A stretch of 64,000 bases of DNA from Solirubrobacteraceae bacterium (GTDB lineage Bacteria; Actinomycetota; Thermoleophilia; Solirubrobacterales; Solirubrobacteraceae): the NCBI GenBank assembly GCA_029263125.1, contig JAJCYD010000014.1:124001-188000 (forward strand). Reading direction: 5' to 3'. Below the pieces are notes generated by a model. The model made no database searches. It saw only the letters and a list, made by a program, of their open reading frames with translations, and was not told where the DNA came from. This document shows positions 1 through 9,037 of this stretch, piece after piece; position 1 is the first letter of the stretch, and each line of letters starts with the position of its first letter. The position numbers and the translations under genes were made by a program.

Positions 1-6
1 CGAGCC

Positions 7-912
7 TCAGCCCGAGGTGAAGTCCAGGATCAGCTCGGCGGTCTCCAGCGGGACGTCGAGCTGGGGCGCGTGGCCAACGTCGTCGAGCTCCACCCAGTCC
101 GCCGTCGGCAGCCATTCGCCGCGGTAGCGCACGGCGCTCGCCGGTAGTGGCAGCAGCTCGTCGTTCATGCCCCAGACGATCCGCACCGGGCACCTCACCC
201 GCTCGGCATCCAGCTCATAGCCCTCGCGCAGCGCACAGTCGATCATCGCGGGCACATCGCAGGCCGCGACACCGCGCACCTGGTGAGCGAGCAGCTCCGC
301 CGGGATGTGCTCGAACGCGACGGTCTGCGGCCGGGTGACCCTGCGCCGCCCCTGGACCGTGGACACGAACGCGTCCGCCGAGAGCGCGGCACCTTGAAGC
401 CCCCGGTGCATCTCGGCTTGACGCTGCGCGATCGCCGGATAGAAGTCGCTCCCCGGATCCCAGCCGCCGGCGGGTGAAAGGGCGACGACCGTTCGGGCGC
501 GGTCGCGCGCGGCGAGCTGCAGGGCGACGAACCCACCGAGAGAGTTGCCGACGAGATGCGCGGTCTGAAAGCCCGCCTCGTCCATCGCGCGCTCCACGGC
601 GTCCACGAGGCCGGCCTGGCCTGTCGCCGCGTCGAACGCCGGGCCGCCGGCATGGCCTGCAAGCGTCAGCGCGAGCACGTCGTGGCGGCACTGTAGCGCC
701 GGAAGGACCAGCTCCCACGTCCTCCAGGTCTCCATGAACCCGTGCAGGCACACCATCGGCGGGCCGCTGCCGCCACGATGAGCGGCGGTGAACCCGGGTC
801 GGGCAAGCGGCGGTCGGGCTATCGGCGTGAGAGCACGACGACCGGGATCTCGCGCTCGGTCTGTGCCTGGTAGTCGTCGTAGCCGGGCCACATCTCGTTC
901 ATGGCCGCCCAC
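7..912 (-). CDS. alpha/beta hydrolase
   Basis: Soluble alpha/beta-hydrolase-fold enzyme; the substrate is unknown. The oxyanion-side motif CLHGF lies near residue 55, the nucleophile elbow GNSLGG near residue 123, an acid follows the strand VRIVWG, and the catalytic histidine is in DDVGHAP near the C terminus. The conserved stretch AHRGGSGPP before the first strand shows that the start must lie upstream of the ATG at 756. No ATG, GTG or TTG is available between that stretch and the end of the neighbouring gene, so the start must be ATG 912 or GTG 891. Either one overlaps the 3' end of the deazaflavin reductase gene by 70-95 bases, so the two are probably cotranscribed. Family assignment is firm; the start is not. 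Confidence 0.85.
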   Translation of the reverse strand: MGGHERDVARLRRLPGTDRARDPGRRALTPIARPPLARPGFTAAHRGGSGPPMVCLHGFMETWRTWELVLPALQCRHDVLALTLAGHAGGPAFDAATGQAGLVDAVERAMDEAGFQTAHLVGNSLGGFVALQLAARDRARTVVALSPAGGWDPGSDFYPAIAQRQAEMHRGLQGAALSADAFVSTVQGRRRVTRPQTVAFEHIPAELLAHQVRGVAACDVPAMIDCALREGYELDAERVRCPVRIVWGMNDELLPLPASAVRYRGEWLPTADWVELDDVGHAPQLDVPLETAELILDFTSG

Positions 913-1238
913 AGGCGCGCGCGCTCCTCACCCTCGGCGACGGTCGCCACGACGGGGATCTCGTCGGCCTGCACCTGGATCGTGATCTCGGGGTTGGCCC
1001 GCAGGTTCAGAAACCACGCGGGGTGATCCGCAGCCCCGCCCTTGGACGCGACGATCACCCAGCGTTCACCGTCGACACCGTGGATGAGGGGCGTCGTGCG
1101 CGGCTCACCGGACTTGCGCCCCGTCGTCGTCAGCAGCAGCACCGTGGCGCCGCGCCAGCGATAGCCCCGTGCGCCCGCCGTCTCGCGGTAGACGCGGACA
1201 TGCTCGGCTCCGAAGAGGTCGTCATCCGCTGCGGCCAC
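819..1238 (-). CDS. Ddn-type nitroreductase/deazaflavin-dependent oxidoreductase
   Basis: 139-residue member of the nitroreductase / F420-dependent split-barrel family (DUF385, Ddn-like). The core [18 protein letters not shown] followed by [11 protein letters not shown] and [12 protein letters not shown] is diagnostic. Such proteins bind the deazaflavin F420 and reduce or quench a variety of small molecules; the true substrate cannot be told. Translation starts at GTG 1238 with no Shine-Dalgarno, 7 bases after a TAGACT -10 element, so the mRNA is probably leaderless. It is divergent from selO and overlaps the downstream alpha/beta hydrolase gene. Confidence 0.88.
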   Translation of the reverse strand: MAAADDDLFGAEHVRVYRETAGARGYRWRGATVLLLTTTGRKSGEPRTTPLIHGVDGERWVIVASKGGAADHPAWFLNLRANPEITIQVQADEIPVVATVAEGEERARLWAAMNEMWPGYDDYQAQTEREIPVVVLSRR

Positions 1239-1245
1239 GGTCGCG

Positions 1246-1251
1246 AGTCTA
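1246..1251 (-). promoter_or_regulatory. -10 element (TAGACT) of the reductase gene, leaderless type
   Basis: On the minus strand TAGACT lies 7 bases before the GTG at 1238. There is no purine-rich ribosome binding site, so transcription probably begins at or next to the start codon. Confidence 0.6.
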
Positions 1252-1294
1252 ACCGCCGCGACGCGACGGTCTCAAGCAGGCCGACGGCGCTCGT

Positions 1295-1300
1295 TAGCCT
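1295..1300 (+). promoter_or_regulatory. -10 element (TAGCCT) of selO
   Basis: TAGCCT ends 7 bases before the ATG at 1308. A GGAG sits between, but only 3 bases from the ATG, too close for an ordinary ribosome binding site. It pairs back-to-back with the minus-strand element at 1246-1251. Confidence 0.55.
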
Positions 1301-1307
1301 GGAGTGC

Positions 1308-2789
1308 ATGAGCATTGCCGCCAAGCCGCTGTTCGCCTTCGACAACTCCTTCGTCCGCGACCTGGAGGGCCTCTACGAGCCCTGGCAGGCGGCAGACGTG
1401 CCCGAACCCCGGCTGCTGGCGCTCAACGAGGATCTGACCGCCGAGCTGGGCGTCGATCCCGAGGCGCTTCGGACCCCCGAGGGTGTCGCAATGCTGGCGG
1501 GCAACGCCGCCCCCGACGGCGCCGCGACCGTGGCGCAGGCGTACTCCGGCCACCAGTTCGGTCATCTGTCACCGCGCCTGGGAGACGGGCGTGCGCTGCT
1601 GCTCGGCGAGGTGCACGACATCCACGGGCGCCGCCGCGACCTGCATCTGAAGGGCTCCGGCCGCACGCCCTTCGCGCGCGGCGGGGACGGCAAGGCGGCC
1701 GTCGGGCCGATGCTGCGCGAGTACGTGATCGGCGAGGCGATGCACGCGCTCGGGATCCCCACCACGCGGGCGCTGGCCGTCGTGGGCACCGGGGAGGACG
1801 TCATGCGCGAGACCCCGCTGCCCGGCGCCGTCCTCACCCGCGTGGCGGCGAGCCACATTCGCGTCGGCACCTTCCAGTACGCGGCGGCCACCGCCGACAT
1901 CGAGCTCGTTCGGCGCCTGGCCGATCACGCGATCGCGCGCCATCATCCCGAAGCGGCCGGCGCCGACGACCCCTATCTCGCCTTCCTGCAGGCCGTCGTC
2001 GACGCGCAGGCGACGCTGCTGGCCCGCTGGATGCTCGTCGGCTTCATCCACGGCGTCATGAATACCGACAACATGACGATCTCCGGCGAGACGATCGACT
2101 ACGGCCCCTGCGCGTTCATGGACGCCTTCGACCCCGACACGGTGTTCAGCTCGATCGATCACGGTGGCCGCTACGCGTACGCCAACCAGCCGGACATCGC
2201 GCTGTGGAACCTTGCCCGGCTCGCCGAGACCCTGCTGCCGCTGCTCGGCGCGCAGGAGGATCTCGCGTTGGAGGCCGCCACGGGCGTGCTGCGGTCCTTC
2301 CCCGACCGCTACCGGGCGACCTGGGACCGCGGGATGCAGGCCAAGCTCGGACTCGCCGACGGTGATCCGGGTGACGGGGAGCTGATCGGCGACCTGCTGG
2401 CGCTCATGCACGCCCAGCACACGGACTTCACCTCGGTGTTTCGTGCGCTGTCGCCCGCCGCGCATGGCGACGCGACAGGCGTCCGGGCCCTCTTTGACGA
2501 GCCCGCGGCCTTCGACGCGTGGGCTGAGCGCTGGCGGCAGCGGCTGTCATCTCAAGCCGCCGAGCCGGCCGAGATCGCACGGGCGATGGACCGAGTCAAC
2601 CCGGTCTACATCGCGCGAAACCACCTCGTCGAGGACGCTCTGGGCGCGGCGACCGCCGGCGACCTGGGCCCGGTGGAGGGGCTGCTCGACGTGCTCGCCA
2701 GCCCGTTTGACCAGCGGCTCGGCCTGGAGGCATACGCGGCTGCGGCGCCGCCGAGCTTCGGCGCCTACCAGACGTTCTGCGGAACCTGA
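1308..2789 (+). CDS. selO: SelO family protein adenylyltransferase
   Basis: 493-residue SelO/YdiU pseudokinase, which transfers AMP from ATP to hydroxyl side chains of target proteins (family knowledge). Visible motifs are the glycine-rich nucleotide loop [17 protein letters not shown], the region [21 protein letters not shown], and the metal-binding pair NTDN and DYGP in the catalytic core. Length fits the family. The ATG at 1308 was chosen because the protein begins there with the family-typical FDNSFVRDL segment; upstream in-frame codons run into the divergent promoter region. No C-terminal selenocysteine or Cys-x-x-Cys tail is seen; the protein ends TFCGT. Confidence 0.93.
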   Translation: MSIAAKPLFAFDNSFVRDLEGLYEPWQAADVPEPRLLALNEDLTAELGVDPEALRTPEGVAMLAGNAAPDGAATVAQAYSGHQFGHLSPRLGDGRALLLGEVHDIHGRRRDLHLKGSGRTPFARGGDGKAAVGPMLREYVIGEAMHALGIPTTRALAVVGTGEDVMRETPLPGAVLTRVAASHIRVGTFQYAAATADIELVRRLADHAIARHHPEAAGADDPYLAFLQAVVDAQATLLARWMLVGFIHGVMNTDNMTISGETIDYGPCAFMDAFDPDTVFSSIDHGGRYAYANQPDIALWNLARLAETLLPLLGAQEDLALEAATGVLRSFPDRYRATWDRGMQAKLGLADGDPGDGELIGDLLALMHAQHTDFTSVFRALSPAAHGDATGVRALFDEPAAFDAWAERWRQRLSSQAAEPAEIARAMDRVNPVYIARNHLVEDALGAATAGDLGPVEGLLDVLASPFDQRLGLEAYAAAAPPSFGAYQTFCGT

Positions 2790-2814
2790 CGCGACAGACA
2801 TCTCCCTTTCGGCG

Positions 2815-3798
2815 CTACGGGCCACGCGTGAACGACGGGCGTCCGATCAGCTCGACGGTGCAGGAGCTCGGGGCCGCAAGCGAGCCGCGACAGATCAGCG
2901 GGCCTTCCTCCAAGGCGCGCTCGCGCCCGCCCTCAAGCGCCGACGAGGTGGCCAGCCCGAGTGCGCGACCCGCCCACGCCGAGGAGATCTCACGGGCGGT
3001 CCCCTGCGCGTAGACCAGCTTCGAACCGCGCAGGATGTACAGGACGACACGGTTTCCGCGGCCCGAGCCCGCGTTCGTGCGCACCCACATGAAGCCCGCC
3101 GGCGAGGACACGTAGCTGGGGCGCGTGACGTCGGCGTAGTTCGCGCCGCCCGACGTCGCCGTGTAGACGATGTGGTCGCGGCCGGTGCGCCGGTTGCGGA
3201 TGTGCACGCGCTTGCTGCCGTTGTCGCTGATCGGCCCGGGGCGCGTGTCGACGTAGGCGACGTGCTTGGGGCTGAGCTCGGCCATGACGATCGTGCTGCG
3301 CGCGACCAGCAGGTGGGTCCCGCGTGAGCGGCGGCTGGTGCGCCCCTCGCGGAGCTGGTCGCGCCCGCGCACGCGGCGGACGAAGGCGACGTCGCCGCGA
3401 TGGATCGTCGGATCGCGCTCGGCGTAGGGCTTCGATGTCAGCCCGGTGAGCCGCCGCTCGCGGCCGGATGCGACGTGGGTCATGTATACGTCGCCGTCGC
3501 GCGTGTAGACGGCGTAGGTCGAGCCGAGGCTGTTGGTGCCGAGGTCGACGTCGAACGGGCGCGTGCGCGAGCGGACGCCGACGGGCTCGGCCGCGCCGCC
3601 GTCGACGGACTTCACCAACGCGTAGCGGCCGCTGCGGGCATCCAGCCGCGACCAGACGACGGTCCCCTCCCAAGCAGCGACGCGGGTCGGCGCGAGCTCG
3701 CGGGCAAGCTGGGTCGGCGCGGCCTGCGCGCTGGTCGCGCACGAGAGCAGGACGGCGGTGGCGATCGCGATCTGAAGTGTGGGGCGCATGCTGGTCAT
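2815..3798 (-). CDS. secreted beta-propeller-like protein of unknown function
   Basis: About 327 residues with a clear signal peptide: MTSMRP, then a hydrophobic core (IAIATAVLLSCATS) and an AQA-type cleavage site. The mature part is rich in short beta strands with recurring S/T-x-A-V-Y/W and D-G-D-V patterns (AWEGTVVWSRLD, STYAVYTRDGDVYMTH, PKHVAYVDTR), as in TolB/WD40-like propellers, but repeat boundaries are not clean. The role is unknown. It is convergent with selO, with only 25 bases between them. The start was placed at the ATG giving the complete signal peptide; the ATG 9 bases further in is also possible. Confidence 0.7.
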   Translation of the reverse strand: MTSMRPTLQIAIATAVLLSCATSAQAAPTQLARELAPTRVAAWEGTVVWSRLDARSGRYALVKSVDGGAAEPVGVRSRTRPFDVDLGTNSLGSTYAVYTRDGDVYMTHVASGRERRLTGLTSKPYAERDPTIHRGDVAFVRRVRGRDQLREGRTSRRSRGTHLLVARSTIVMAELSPKHVAYVDTRPGPISDNGSKRVHIRNRRTGRDHIVYTATSGGANYADVTRPSYVSSPAGFMWVRTNAGSGRGNRVVLYILRGSKLVYAQGTAREISSAWAGRALGLATSSALEGGRERALEEGPLICRGSLAAPSSCTVELIGRPSFTRGP

Positions 3799-3935
3799 GC
3801 CACCACGATGGCTCGCACGCGCCATCCTGTCCACCCACCCCAGGTGCAGGGCCGCCACACCTGCTGTCCTGACTTTGGGTGCCAGGAGGACCACAGGGCA
3901 GGACAGCGCGGGCACGACGACCCGCCGCACGCCGA

Positions 3936-3941
3936 TAAGGT
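3936..3941 (+). promoter_or_regulatory. -10 element (TAAGGT) of thrC, leaderless type
   Basis: TAAGGT ends 9 bases before the thrC ATG at 3951, with no Shine-Dalgarno between. It would drive thrC-thrB. Confidence 0.55.
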
Positions 3942-3950
3942 GGCGCCCCG

Positions 3951-4970
3951 ATGCCCGGCCTCATGGAGCGCTATCGCGGACGCCTGCCGTTCGACGACGA
4001 CGATCCCGTCGTCAGCCTCGGCGAGGGCACGACGCCGCTCGTCCATGCGCCGCACATCTCTCAGCTCGTCGATGCCGACGTCTGGCTGAAGCTCGAGGGG
4101 CTCAACCCGACCGGCTCGTTCAAGGACCGCGGCATGACGTGTGCCGTCAGCGCCGCCGTGCGCGAGGGCGCCAAGGCGGTGATCTGCGCGTCGACGGGCA
4201 ACACCGCCGCGAGCGCCGCGGCCTACGCCGCGCGCGCCGGCATGACGTGCGCGGTGATCGTGCCCGAGGGCAAGATCGCGCAGGGCAAGCTCGCCCAGGC
4301 GCTGATGCACGGCGCGCGGGTGATTGCCTTGCGCGGCAACTTCGACCAGGCGCTGACGCTCGTGCGCGCGCTCGCAGACGACCACCCGATCGCGCTCGTC
4401 AACTCCGTCAACCGCTTTCGCCTCGAGGGCCAGAAGACCGGCGCCTTCGAGATCATGGAGTCGCTCGACGAGCTCGACGCGCTCGCGATCCCCGTCGGCA
4501 ACGCCGGCAACATCACCGCCTACTGGAAGGGCTTCGGCGAGCTGGGGGTCGCTCCGCGGCTGTTCGGCTTCCAGGCCGAGGGCGCGGCGCCGCTCGTGCT
4601 CGGCAAGAAGGTCGACCAGCCCGAGACGGTCGCCAGCGCGATCCGGATCGGCAACCCCGCGCGCTGGGAGGAGGCGATGGAGGCGATGACCGCCTCGCGT
4701 GGCGACATTCGCGCGGTCACCGACGACGAGATCCTCGCCGCCTACCGCCTGCTCGCCGGTCGCGAGGGCGTCTTCTGCGAGCCGGCGAGCGCGAGCTCGG
4801 TCGCCGGCCTGCTGCGCTACGGCGCGGGCGGCGCACGGCGCATCGCCTGCGTCCTGACCGGTCACGGGCTGAAGGATCCGGGGACGGCGCTCGATCAGGC
4901 GGGCGGCGTGATCGCCTGCGAGCCGTGTCTGTCGGCGGTCGAGGAGGCCGTCCTGGGCGGAGGCGACTGA
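3951..4970 (+). CDS. thrC: threonine synthase
   Basis: PLP-dependent fold-type II enzyme converting O-phosphohomoserine to threonine and phosphate in the cytoplasm. The PLP lysine is K58 in [10 protein letters not shown]; the phosphate-binding loop [14 protein letters not shown] and the glycine-rich GNAGN segment are present. At 339 residues it is the short actinobacterial/archaeal type rather than the long E. coli type. The stop TGA shares its last base with the ATG of thrB (TGATG), so the two are translationally coupled. No homoserine dehydrogenase gene is in the window. Confidence 0.96.
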   Translation: MPGLMERYRGRLPFDDDDPVVSLGEGTTPLVHAPHISQLVDADVWLKLEGLNPTGSFKDRGMTCAVSAAVREGAKAVICASTGNTAASAAAYAARAGMTCAVIVPEGKIAQGKLAQALMHGARVIALRGNFDQALTLVRALADDHPIALVNSVNRFRLEGQKTGAFEIMESLDELDALAIPVGNAGNITAYWKGFGELGVAPRLFGFQAEGAAPLVLGKKVDQPETVASAIRIGNPARWEEAMEAMTASRGDIRAVTDDEILAAYRLLAGREGVFCEPASASSVAGLLRYGAGGARRIACVLTGHGLKDPGTALDQAGGVIACEPCLSAVEEAVLGGGD

Positions 4971-5821
4971 TGGCGCGGGGATACGTCGTCCGGGTGCCGG
5001 CGTCCTCGGCGAACCTCGGCCCCGGCTTCGACGCGTTTGCGGCGGCACTGGCGCTGCACGTGGACGTGGAGGTCGTCGAGACGGGGCGCTTCGGCGTCGA
5101 GACCGGCCTGGACATCGCGCGTGACCGGCGCAATCTGTGTGTGCGCGGCTTCGCCAAGCTGCTGGCGCCCGACGGCTTCACGTTCCGCATCCGCTCGACG
5201 ATCCCGCTGTCGGGGGGACTGGGCTCCAGCGCGGCGGCGTACGTCGCGGGCCTGACGGCCGCCGCCGGCATCCTCGGACTCGGCCGGGACCTGCTCGCCG
5301 ACGCGATCGAGCTCGAGGGCCACCCCGACAACGTCGCCGCGGCGCTGTACGGCGGCTTCGTGGTGGTGCAGGGCGGCGAAAGCGTGGGCCTGGAGCCGCC
5401 GGCCGGCCTGGAGGCCGTGCTCGTCGTGCCCCATGCCGCGGTGCGCACGTCGGCGGCGCGCCGCGTGCTGCCCAAGAGCGTTCCGTTCGCCGACGCGACC
5501 GCCAACGTCGCCAGCGCCGCGCTGCTGACGCTCGGGCTGGCACGCTCGGACCTCGATCTCGTGGCCCGCGGGCTCGGCGATCGCCTGCATCAGCCCTATC
5601 GCGCGCACCTGTATCCGGCGTCGAGTGCGCTGCTGCAGCGCGCGGGCGAGCTGGGCGCACTGGGCGCGACGATCTCCGGCGCTGGCCCGACGGTGCTGTT
5701 CTGGACGCGATCCGAGGCGACCGAGACGGTCGTCGGCGCCCTGCTGCGCGAGGCCTCGGGCTGGGCGCGAGTCCTCCACGCGCCGTTTGAGCGCGACGGC
5801 GCTCGGGGTCGCTCGCTGTAG
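4970..5821 (+). CDS. thrB: homoserine kinase
   Basis: GHMP-family kinase that phosphorylates homoserine, supplying the substrate of ThrC. 283 residues: the N-terminal motif VPASSANLGPGFD, the ATP loop PLSGGLGSSAAAYVAG near residue 80, and the C-terminal GATISGAGPTV are all typical. It starts at the ATG overlapping the thrC stop. It is convergent with the L,D-transpeptidase gene, leaving only 10 bases between them and no room for a separate terminator. Confidence 0.95.
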   Translation: MARGYVVRVPASSANLGPGFDAFAAALALHVDVEVVETGRFGVETGLDIARDRRNLCVRGFAKLLAPDGFTFRIRSTIPLSGGLGSSAAAYVAGLTAAAGILGLGRDLLADAIELEGHPDNVAAALYGGFVVVQGGESVGLEPPAGLEAVLVVPHAAVRTSAARRVLPKSVPFADATANVASAALLTLGLARSDLDLVARGLGDRLHQPYRAHLYPASSALLQRAGELGALGATISGAGPTVLFWTRSEATETVVGALLREASGWARVLHAPFERDGARGRSL

Positions 5822-5831
5822 TTGCGCTGCC

Positions 5832-6590
5832 CTACGCCCGGACGCGCACCTGCACGCCGGGGCCGATGTGCTTCATCAGCCAGCGCATGGAGATGTCGCT
5901 CGCGCGCATGCAGCCGTAGCTCGCCGCGCTGCCGATCGACCCGGTGGCGCTCGTGCCGTGCAGCGCGATGCGGTCCCCGCCGCCCCATCCCTGCGGCAGG
6001 TTGGGCTGGCTCGCGGTCAACGCCAGCGCACAGCATCCGTACACGTTCGAGCCGGCGCCGATGCGCAGCGCGTCGGTGACGGCGAAGCGGCCCGTGGGCG
6101 TCGCGGTGTTCGCGCGCCCGACCGCGATCTTGAAGCGGAACACGACGCGGCCCTCGCGGCGGACGAGCACCCGGCGTGCGGACAGGTCGACGTCGAGGCG
6201 GTAGGCCATCTGCACGAGCTCGGCGCTGTCGGCGGGGATCCAGGCCGTGCGCGAGTTGGGCACGTGGTCTGACAGCACGCCGAGCCACTCGCCGCGCCGC
6301 TGCACCACGGCCAGCACGCGTGCGGACTCATAGTCGGTCGTCGTCCCGATCGCCCGCACGACGCGGCCGCCCGGGCTCGCGCGCAGCTGCGTGCGACGCA
6401 GCACGCGCGCCGCGAGGGTTCCGTCGGGGACGCGCGGCGCGGCCGGCACCCGCGGCTGGGGCGTCTGCCCGGCGGAGGTCGACGCGTCACCGCCCGGCGC
6501 GTCGTCCTCGCGCAGCAGCGCGAGCCCCGCGCCGGCTGCGACGAGCGTCAGCGCCAGCACGCAGGCGGCAAGCGTGCGCCTGCGGGTCAC
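5832..6590 (-). CDS. L,D-transpeptidase (YkuD domain), membrane anchored
   Basis: 252 residues. An N-terminal membrane anchor or signal (TLAACVLALTLVAAGAGLAL) is followed by a Pro/Ser-rich linker, a region that may be SH3-like (residues about 60-125), and a YkuD catalytic domain. The active-site signature is HGTSATGSIG, then SYGCMR, with the nucleophilic cysteine near residue 230. Such enzymes make 3-3 peptidoglycan cross-links outside the membrane. Its ATG overlaps the 3' end of parA by 4 bases, so it is translated from the parA transcript. Confidence 0.92.
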   Translation of the reverse strand: MTRRRTLAACVLALTLVAAGAGLALLREDDAPGGDASTSAGQTPQPRVPAAPRVPDGTLAARVLRRTQLRASPGGRVVRAIGTTTDYESARVLAVVQRRGEWLGVLSDHVPNSRTAWIPADSAELVQMAYRLDVDLSARRVLVRREGRVVFRFKIAVGRANTATPTGRFAVTDALRIGAGSNVYGCCALALTASQPNLPQGWGGGDRIALHGTSATGSIGSAASYGCMRASDISMRWLMKHIGPGVQVRVRA

Positions 6591-7381
6591 GATCCCTCGA
6601 CGAGCGACGCGGTCAGCTGCTGAAGGCGCGGGCGCAGCTCGGTCATCTTCAGGCGGGTGAGCAGCTCGTCGGCGACCGCGAGGTAGTCGGCGGCGAGGCC
6701 GGGCCGGTGGTCGAGGATCGAGACCGCGAGCTCGGCCGACTCGGCGTAGGCGATCGACTGGCGCACGGTCGTCTCGAAGAGCTTCTCGCCGATGTGCTCG
6801 CGCAGCGTCGCGAACGCCTCACGGCTGTGGCGGGTGCGCATGTCGGCGATGTTGAAGACGACGCCGAGCCAGCCCAGTTGCGGATTGAGGCCGTCGCGGG
6901 CCAGCTCGATGACCTCCAGTGCCTGCTCGACGCCCTGCAGGGCGAAGTACTGCGCCTCGGTCGTCAGCAGCGCGTGATCGGCCGCGACGAGCCCGTTGAC
7001 GGTCAGCAGCCCGAGCGAGGGCGGGCAGTCGACCAGCAGCAGGTCGTAGTCGTCGGCGATCGGCGCGAGCGCTCGCTTGAGGGTCAGCTCGCGACCCATC
7101 TTGCCGACCAGCGCGATCTCGGCCTCGGCGAGCGACAGGTTGGCGGGGATGATCCCGTCGTGCACGGCGGCCGTCGCGTCGACGCGACCGGCCAGCACGT
7201 CGGCGATCGTCGGCGAGGCGTCGGGATCGACGTCGAAATAGTCCGACAGGTTGCCCTGCGGGTCGAGGTCGATCGCGAGGACGTCGAGGCCGATGCGGCG
7301 AAAGACGTCGGCGAGCGTGCGTACCGTGGTGGTCTTGCCCGTTCCGCCCTTCTGCGAGAGGACTGCGATGGTGGCGCCCAA
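6587..7381 (-). CDS. ParA/Soj-family ATPase
   Basis: 264-residue deviant Walker ATPase used for chromosome, plasmid or protein-complex positioning. Deviant Walker A KGGTGKTTTVRTLAD lies near residue 11, the second switch IDLDPQGNLSDYF near residue 39, and Walker B DLLLVDCPPSLG near residue 113. No ParB gene lies beside it. The neighbours are an FHA protein and an L,D-transpeptidase, so it may position a cell-wall enzyme rather than a replicon; that is inference. The frame starts at TTG 7381, 8 bases after a TAGCAT -10 element that overlaps the FHA stop codon. Confidence 0.9.
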   Translation of the reverse strand: MGATIAVLSQKGGTGKTTTVRTLADVFRRIGLDVLAIDLDPQGNLSDYFDVDPDASPTIADVLAGRVDATAAVHDGIIPANLSLAEAEIALVGKMGRELTLKRALAPIADDYDLLLVDCPPSLGLLTVNGLVAADHALLTTEAQYFALQGVEQALEVIELARDGLNPQLGWLGVVFNIADMRTRHSREAFATLREHIGEKLFETTVRQSIAYAESAELAVSILDHRPGLAADYLAVADELLTRLKMTELRPRLQQLTASLVEGS

Positions 7382-7389
7382 GGGCGCTG

Positions 7390-7395
7390 ATGCTA
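7390..7395 (-). promoter_or_regulatory. -10 element (TAGCAT) before parA
   Basis: On the minus strand TAGCAT ends 8 bases before the TTG start of the ParA gene and includes the TAG stop of the FHA gene. It could give a leaderless transcript for parA and the L,D-transpeptidase separately from the FHA gene. Confidence 0.45.
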
Positions 7396-7965
7396 CCGGC
7401 CCTCGAGAGCGGAGGCGGACGTCTGCGCCTCGATCGGGGTGCGGTCGACGAAGCGCAGGCGGTAGCGCCCGATCACGACCTCGTCGCCGTCGCAGAGCAG
7501 CTGCGAGACGACACGCTCGCCGTTGATGAAGACGCCGTTGAGGCTGCGGTCGTCGAGCACGCGCAACCCGTCGTCCTCGGCGAGCAGCACGGCGTGGCGG
7601 CGTGAGACCGTCGGGTCCTCGAAGCGCAGCTCGGCGGTGAGGCTGCGGCCGATGCGCATCGAGTCTCCCGCGACGGGCACGGTGCGCACGGCGCCGGCGT
7701 CGTGGAAGATCAAAAAGCGGCCCGGCTCATCCAGGACATCGCGAGCGTCATCCAGCGCGGCGTCGGCACCGCCGACGCGGCTCTCGGGCATGACGCGCGT
7801 GAAGCGCGTCCCAGGGCTGAACAGCGACGCGCGCGTGAAGCTCGATCCCTCGCAGCCCGGGCAGGCCGGGAGGACGTCTGCGGATTGCATCGTGATGACG
7901 TGGCCGCAGATCTCGCACTGGAACGAGCCGGTCCCGGCCATGGTTCCCGTCATCAGCGACACCAT
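7393..7965 (-). CDS. zinc-ribbon plus FHA domain protein
   Basis: 190 residues. An N-terminal zinc ribbon (CEIC at 17-20 and CPGC at 35-38) is followed by a linker and a forkhead-associated domain (RIGRS, then SRRHAVLL, then NGVFINGE near the C terminus). FHA domains read phosphothreonine, so this is a likely target or adaptor of Ser/Thr kinase signalling. The ATG at 7965 is preceded by a good ribosome site (AAGGGAG) and is preferred over the upstream in-frame start at 8043. It is first in an apparent operon with parA and the L,D-transpeptidase gene. Confidence 0.88.
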   Translation of the reverse strand: MVSLMTGTMAGTGSFQCEICGHVITMQSADVLPACPGCEGSSFTRASLFSPGTRFTRVMPESRVGGADAALDDARDVLDEPGRFLIFHDAGAVRTVPVAGDSMRIGRSLTAELRFEDPTVSRRHAVLLAEDDGLRVLDDRSLNGVFINGERVVSQLLCDGDEVVIGRYRLRFVDRTPIEAQTSASALEGR

Positions 7966-8140
7966 CTTCACTCCCTTCACCAGCGTGTGCAGAAACGGCG
8001 CAGCGCTTCGCGTGGCTTGTGCTGATCTTAACAAGCGCGTCAAGGACGCTCGTTGGACGATCTGCCGAAATCGAGTCTCGGTCCACTACCCATGGTGCGC
8101 CGCGAGCTAAACGGCCCCTTAACCACACTCGACGTTCGTC

Positions 8141-8449
8141 GTGGCAGGACTGTCCGCCGCCGCGGCGAAGCTTCGCGTCGTGCCACGCGTTGCCACGGCC
8201 ATCGACGAGCAGGATCTCGAGCGCGCGCTGCTGCGAAAGAGCGTCGACACGCTGTTGGGCGACACGCATCGCTGCGTGGACTGCGGCCGCTCGCCGCTGA
8301 TCGGCGAGACGCTGTATCGCTTCGCGGCGTCGGAGGCCGTCTGCGAGCTGTGCAAGCCGCTGCGCGACGGCTCCCCGCAGGACAGCGAGCGCGTGCGCAA
8401 CAGTGAGTACGGTCATGCCGTCCGCGTCCACCGGCTCACGCCGAGCTAG
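8141..8449 (+). CDS. small protein with paired CxxC motifs, unknown function
   Basis: 102 residues from a GTG start. The first 45 residues look helical, then CVDC and CELC pairs about 34 residues apart form a plausible zinc site around a strand-rich GETLYRFAAS segment. I do not recognise the family. It lies 46 bases before an SRPBCC protein gene and is divergent from the FHA operon. The clear codon bias and the cysteine pairs argue that it is a real gene. Confidence 0.6.
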   Translation: MAGLSAAAAKLRVVPRVATAIDEQDLERALLRKSVDTLLGDTHRCVDCGRSPLIGETLYRFAASEAVCELCKPLRDGSPQDSERVRNSEYGHAVRVHRLTPS

Positions 8450-8480
8450 CCGGGGCCGCGCGCCGCGGGAGCGGGGCGGG

Positions 8481-8486
8481 TAGATT
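8481..8486 (+). promoter_or_regulatory. -10 element (TAGATT), leaderless type
   Basis: TAGATT ends 9 bases before the ATG at 8496, without a ribosome binding site between. Confidence 0.55.
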
Positions 8487-8495
8487 CCCGGTCTC

Positions 8496-9023
8496 ATGGA
8501 TCCCGTCACCCTGTCGACGACGATCGCTCGCCCGCGCGAGGAGGTCTTCGAGTACCTCGCCGACGTCGCAAACCACGCGGAGTTCACCGATCACTGCATG
8601 GTCGACTGGCACCTGACCCGTGAGGACTCCTACGGTGCCGGTGCCGGCGGGCGTTTCCGCACGAAGTCGCGCGTCGACCGCTTCTCCTATGGAGACATCA
8701 CGCTCACCGAGCTGAACGCGCCGTCGAGGATCCTGGCGACCGGCCGGGCGGGGCGCTTCAACCGCATCCGCACGCGCTCGGAGTGGACGCTGGAGAGCGA
8801 CGACCAGGGCCGGACGGTCGTGCGTTTCGAGACGCAATCGACGCCGGCGACGTTCGCCGACCGCCAGATGGAGAACCTGCTCGGGGTACGCCGCTCGGCG
8901 ACGCGCTGCCATCGTCGCGCGCTGGATCGGCTGCGCCACATCCTCGAAGCCGGCGAGCAACGTGGCACGCGGACGACGGTGTCCGGCGGGGCGCGCAAGC
9001 CCGCCAGCGGCTTCAGGCTGTAG
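8496..9023 (+). CDS. SRPBCC (START-like) family protein
   Basis: 175-residue polyketide-cyclase/dehydrase-type ligand-binding fold. It begins with the family pattern TTIARPREEVFEYLADVANH, followed by alternating strands and a long C-terminal helix rich in Arg (RRALDRLRHILEAGE). These proteins bind hydrophobic ligands; no specific ligand can be read from the sequence. The tail after residue 150 is basic and probably disordered. Confidence 0.85.
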   Translation: MDPVTLSTTIARPREEVFEYLADVANHAEFTDHCMVDWHLTREDSYGAGAGGRFRTKSRVDRFSYGDITLTELNAPSRILATGRAGRFNRIRTRSEWTLESDDQGRTVVRFETQSTPATFADRQMENLLGVRRSATRCHRRALDRLRHILEAGEQRGTRTTVSGGARKPASGFRL

Positions 9024-9037
9024 ATTTCGCGCCGCCC

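Noticed and set aside
8015-8036. Inverted repeat GCTTGT-N10-ACAAGC upstream of the FHA gene.
   Set aside because: Six-base arms occur often by chance; no second copy or known operator match.
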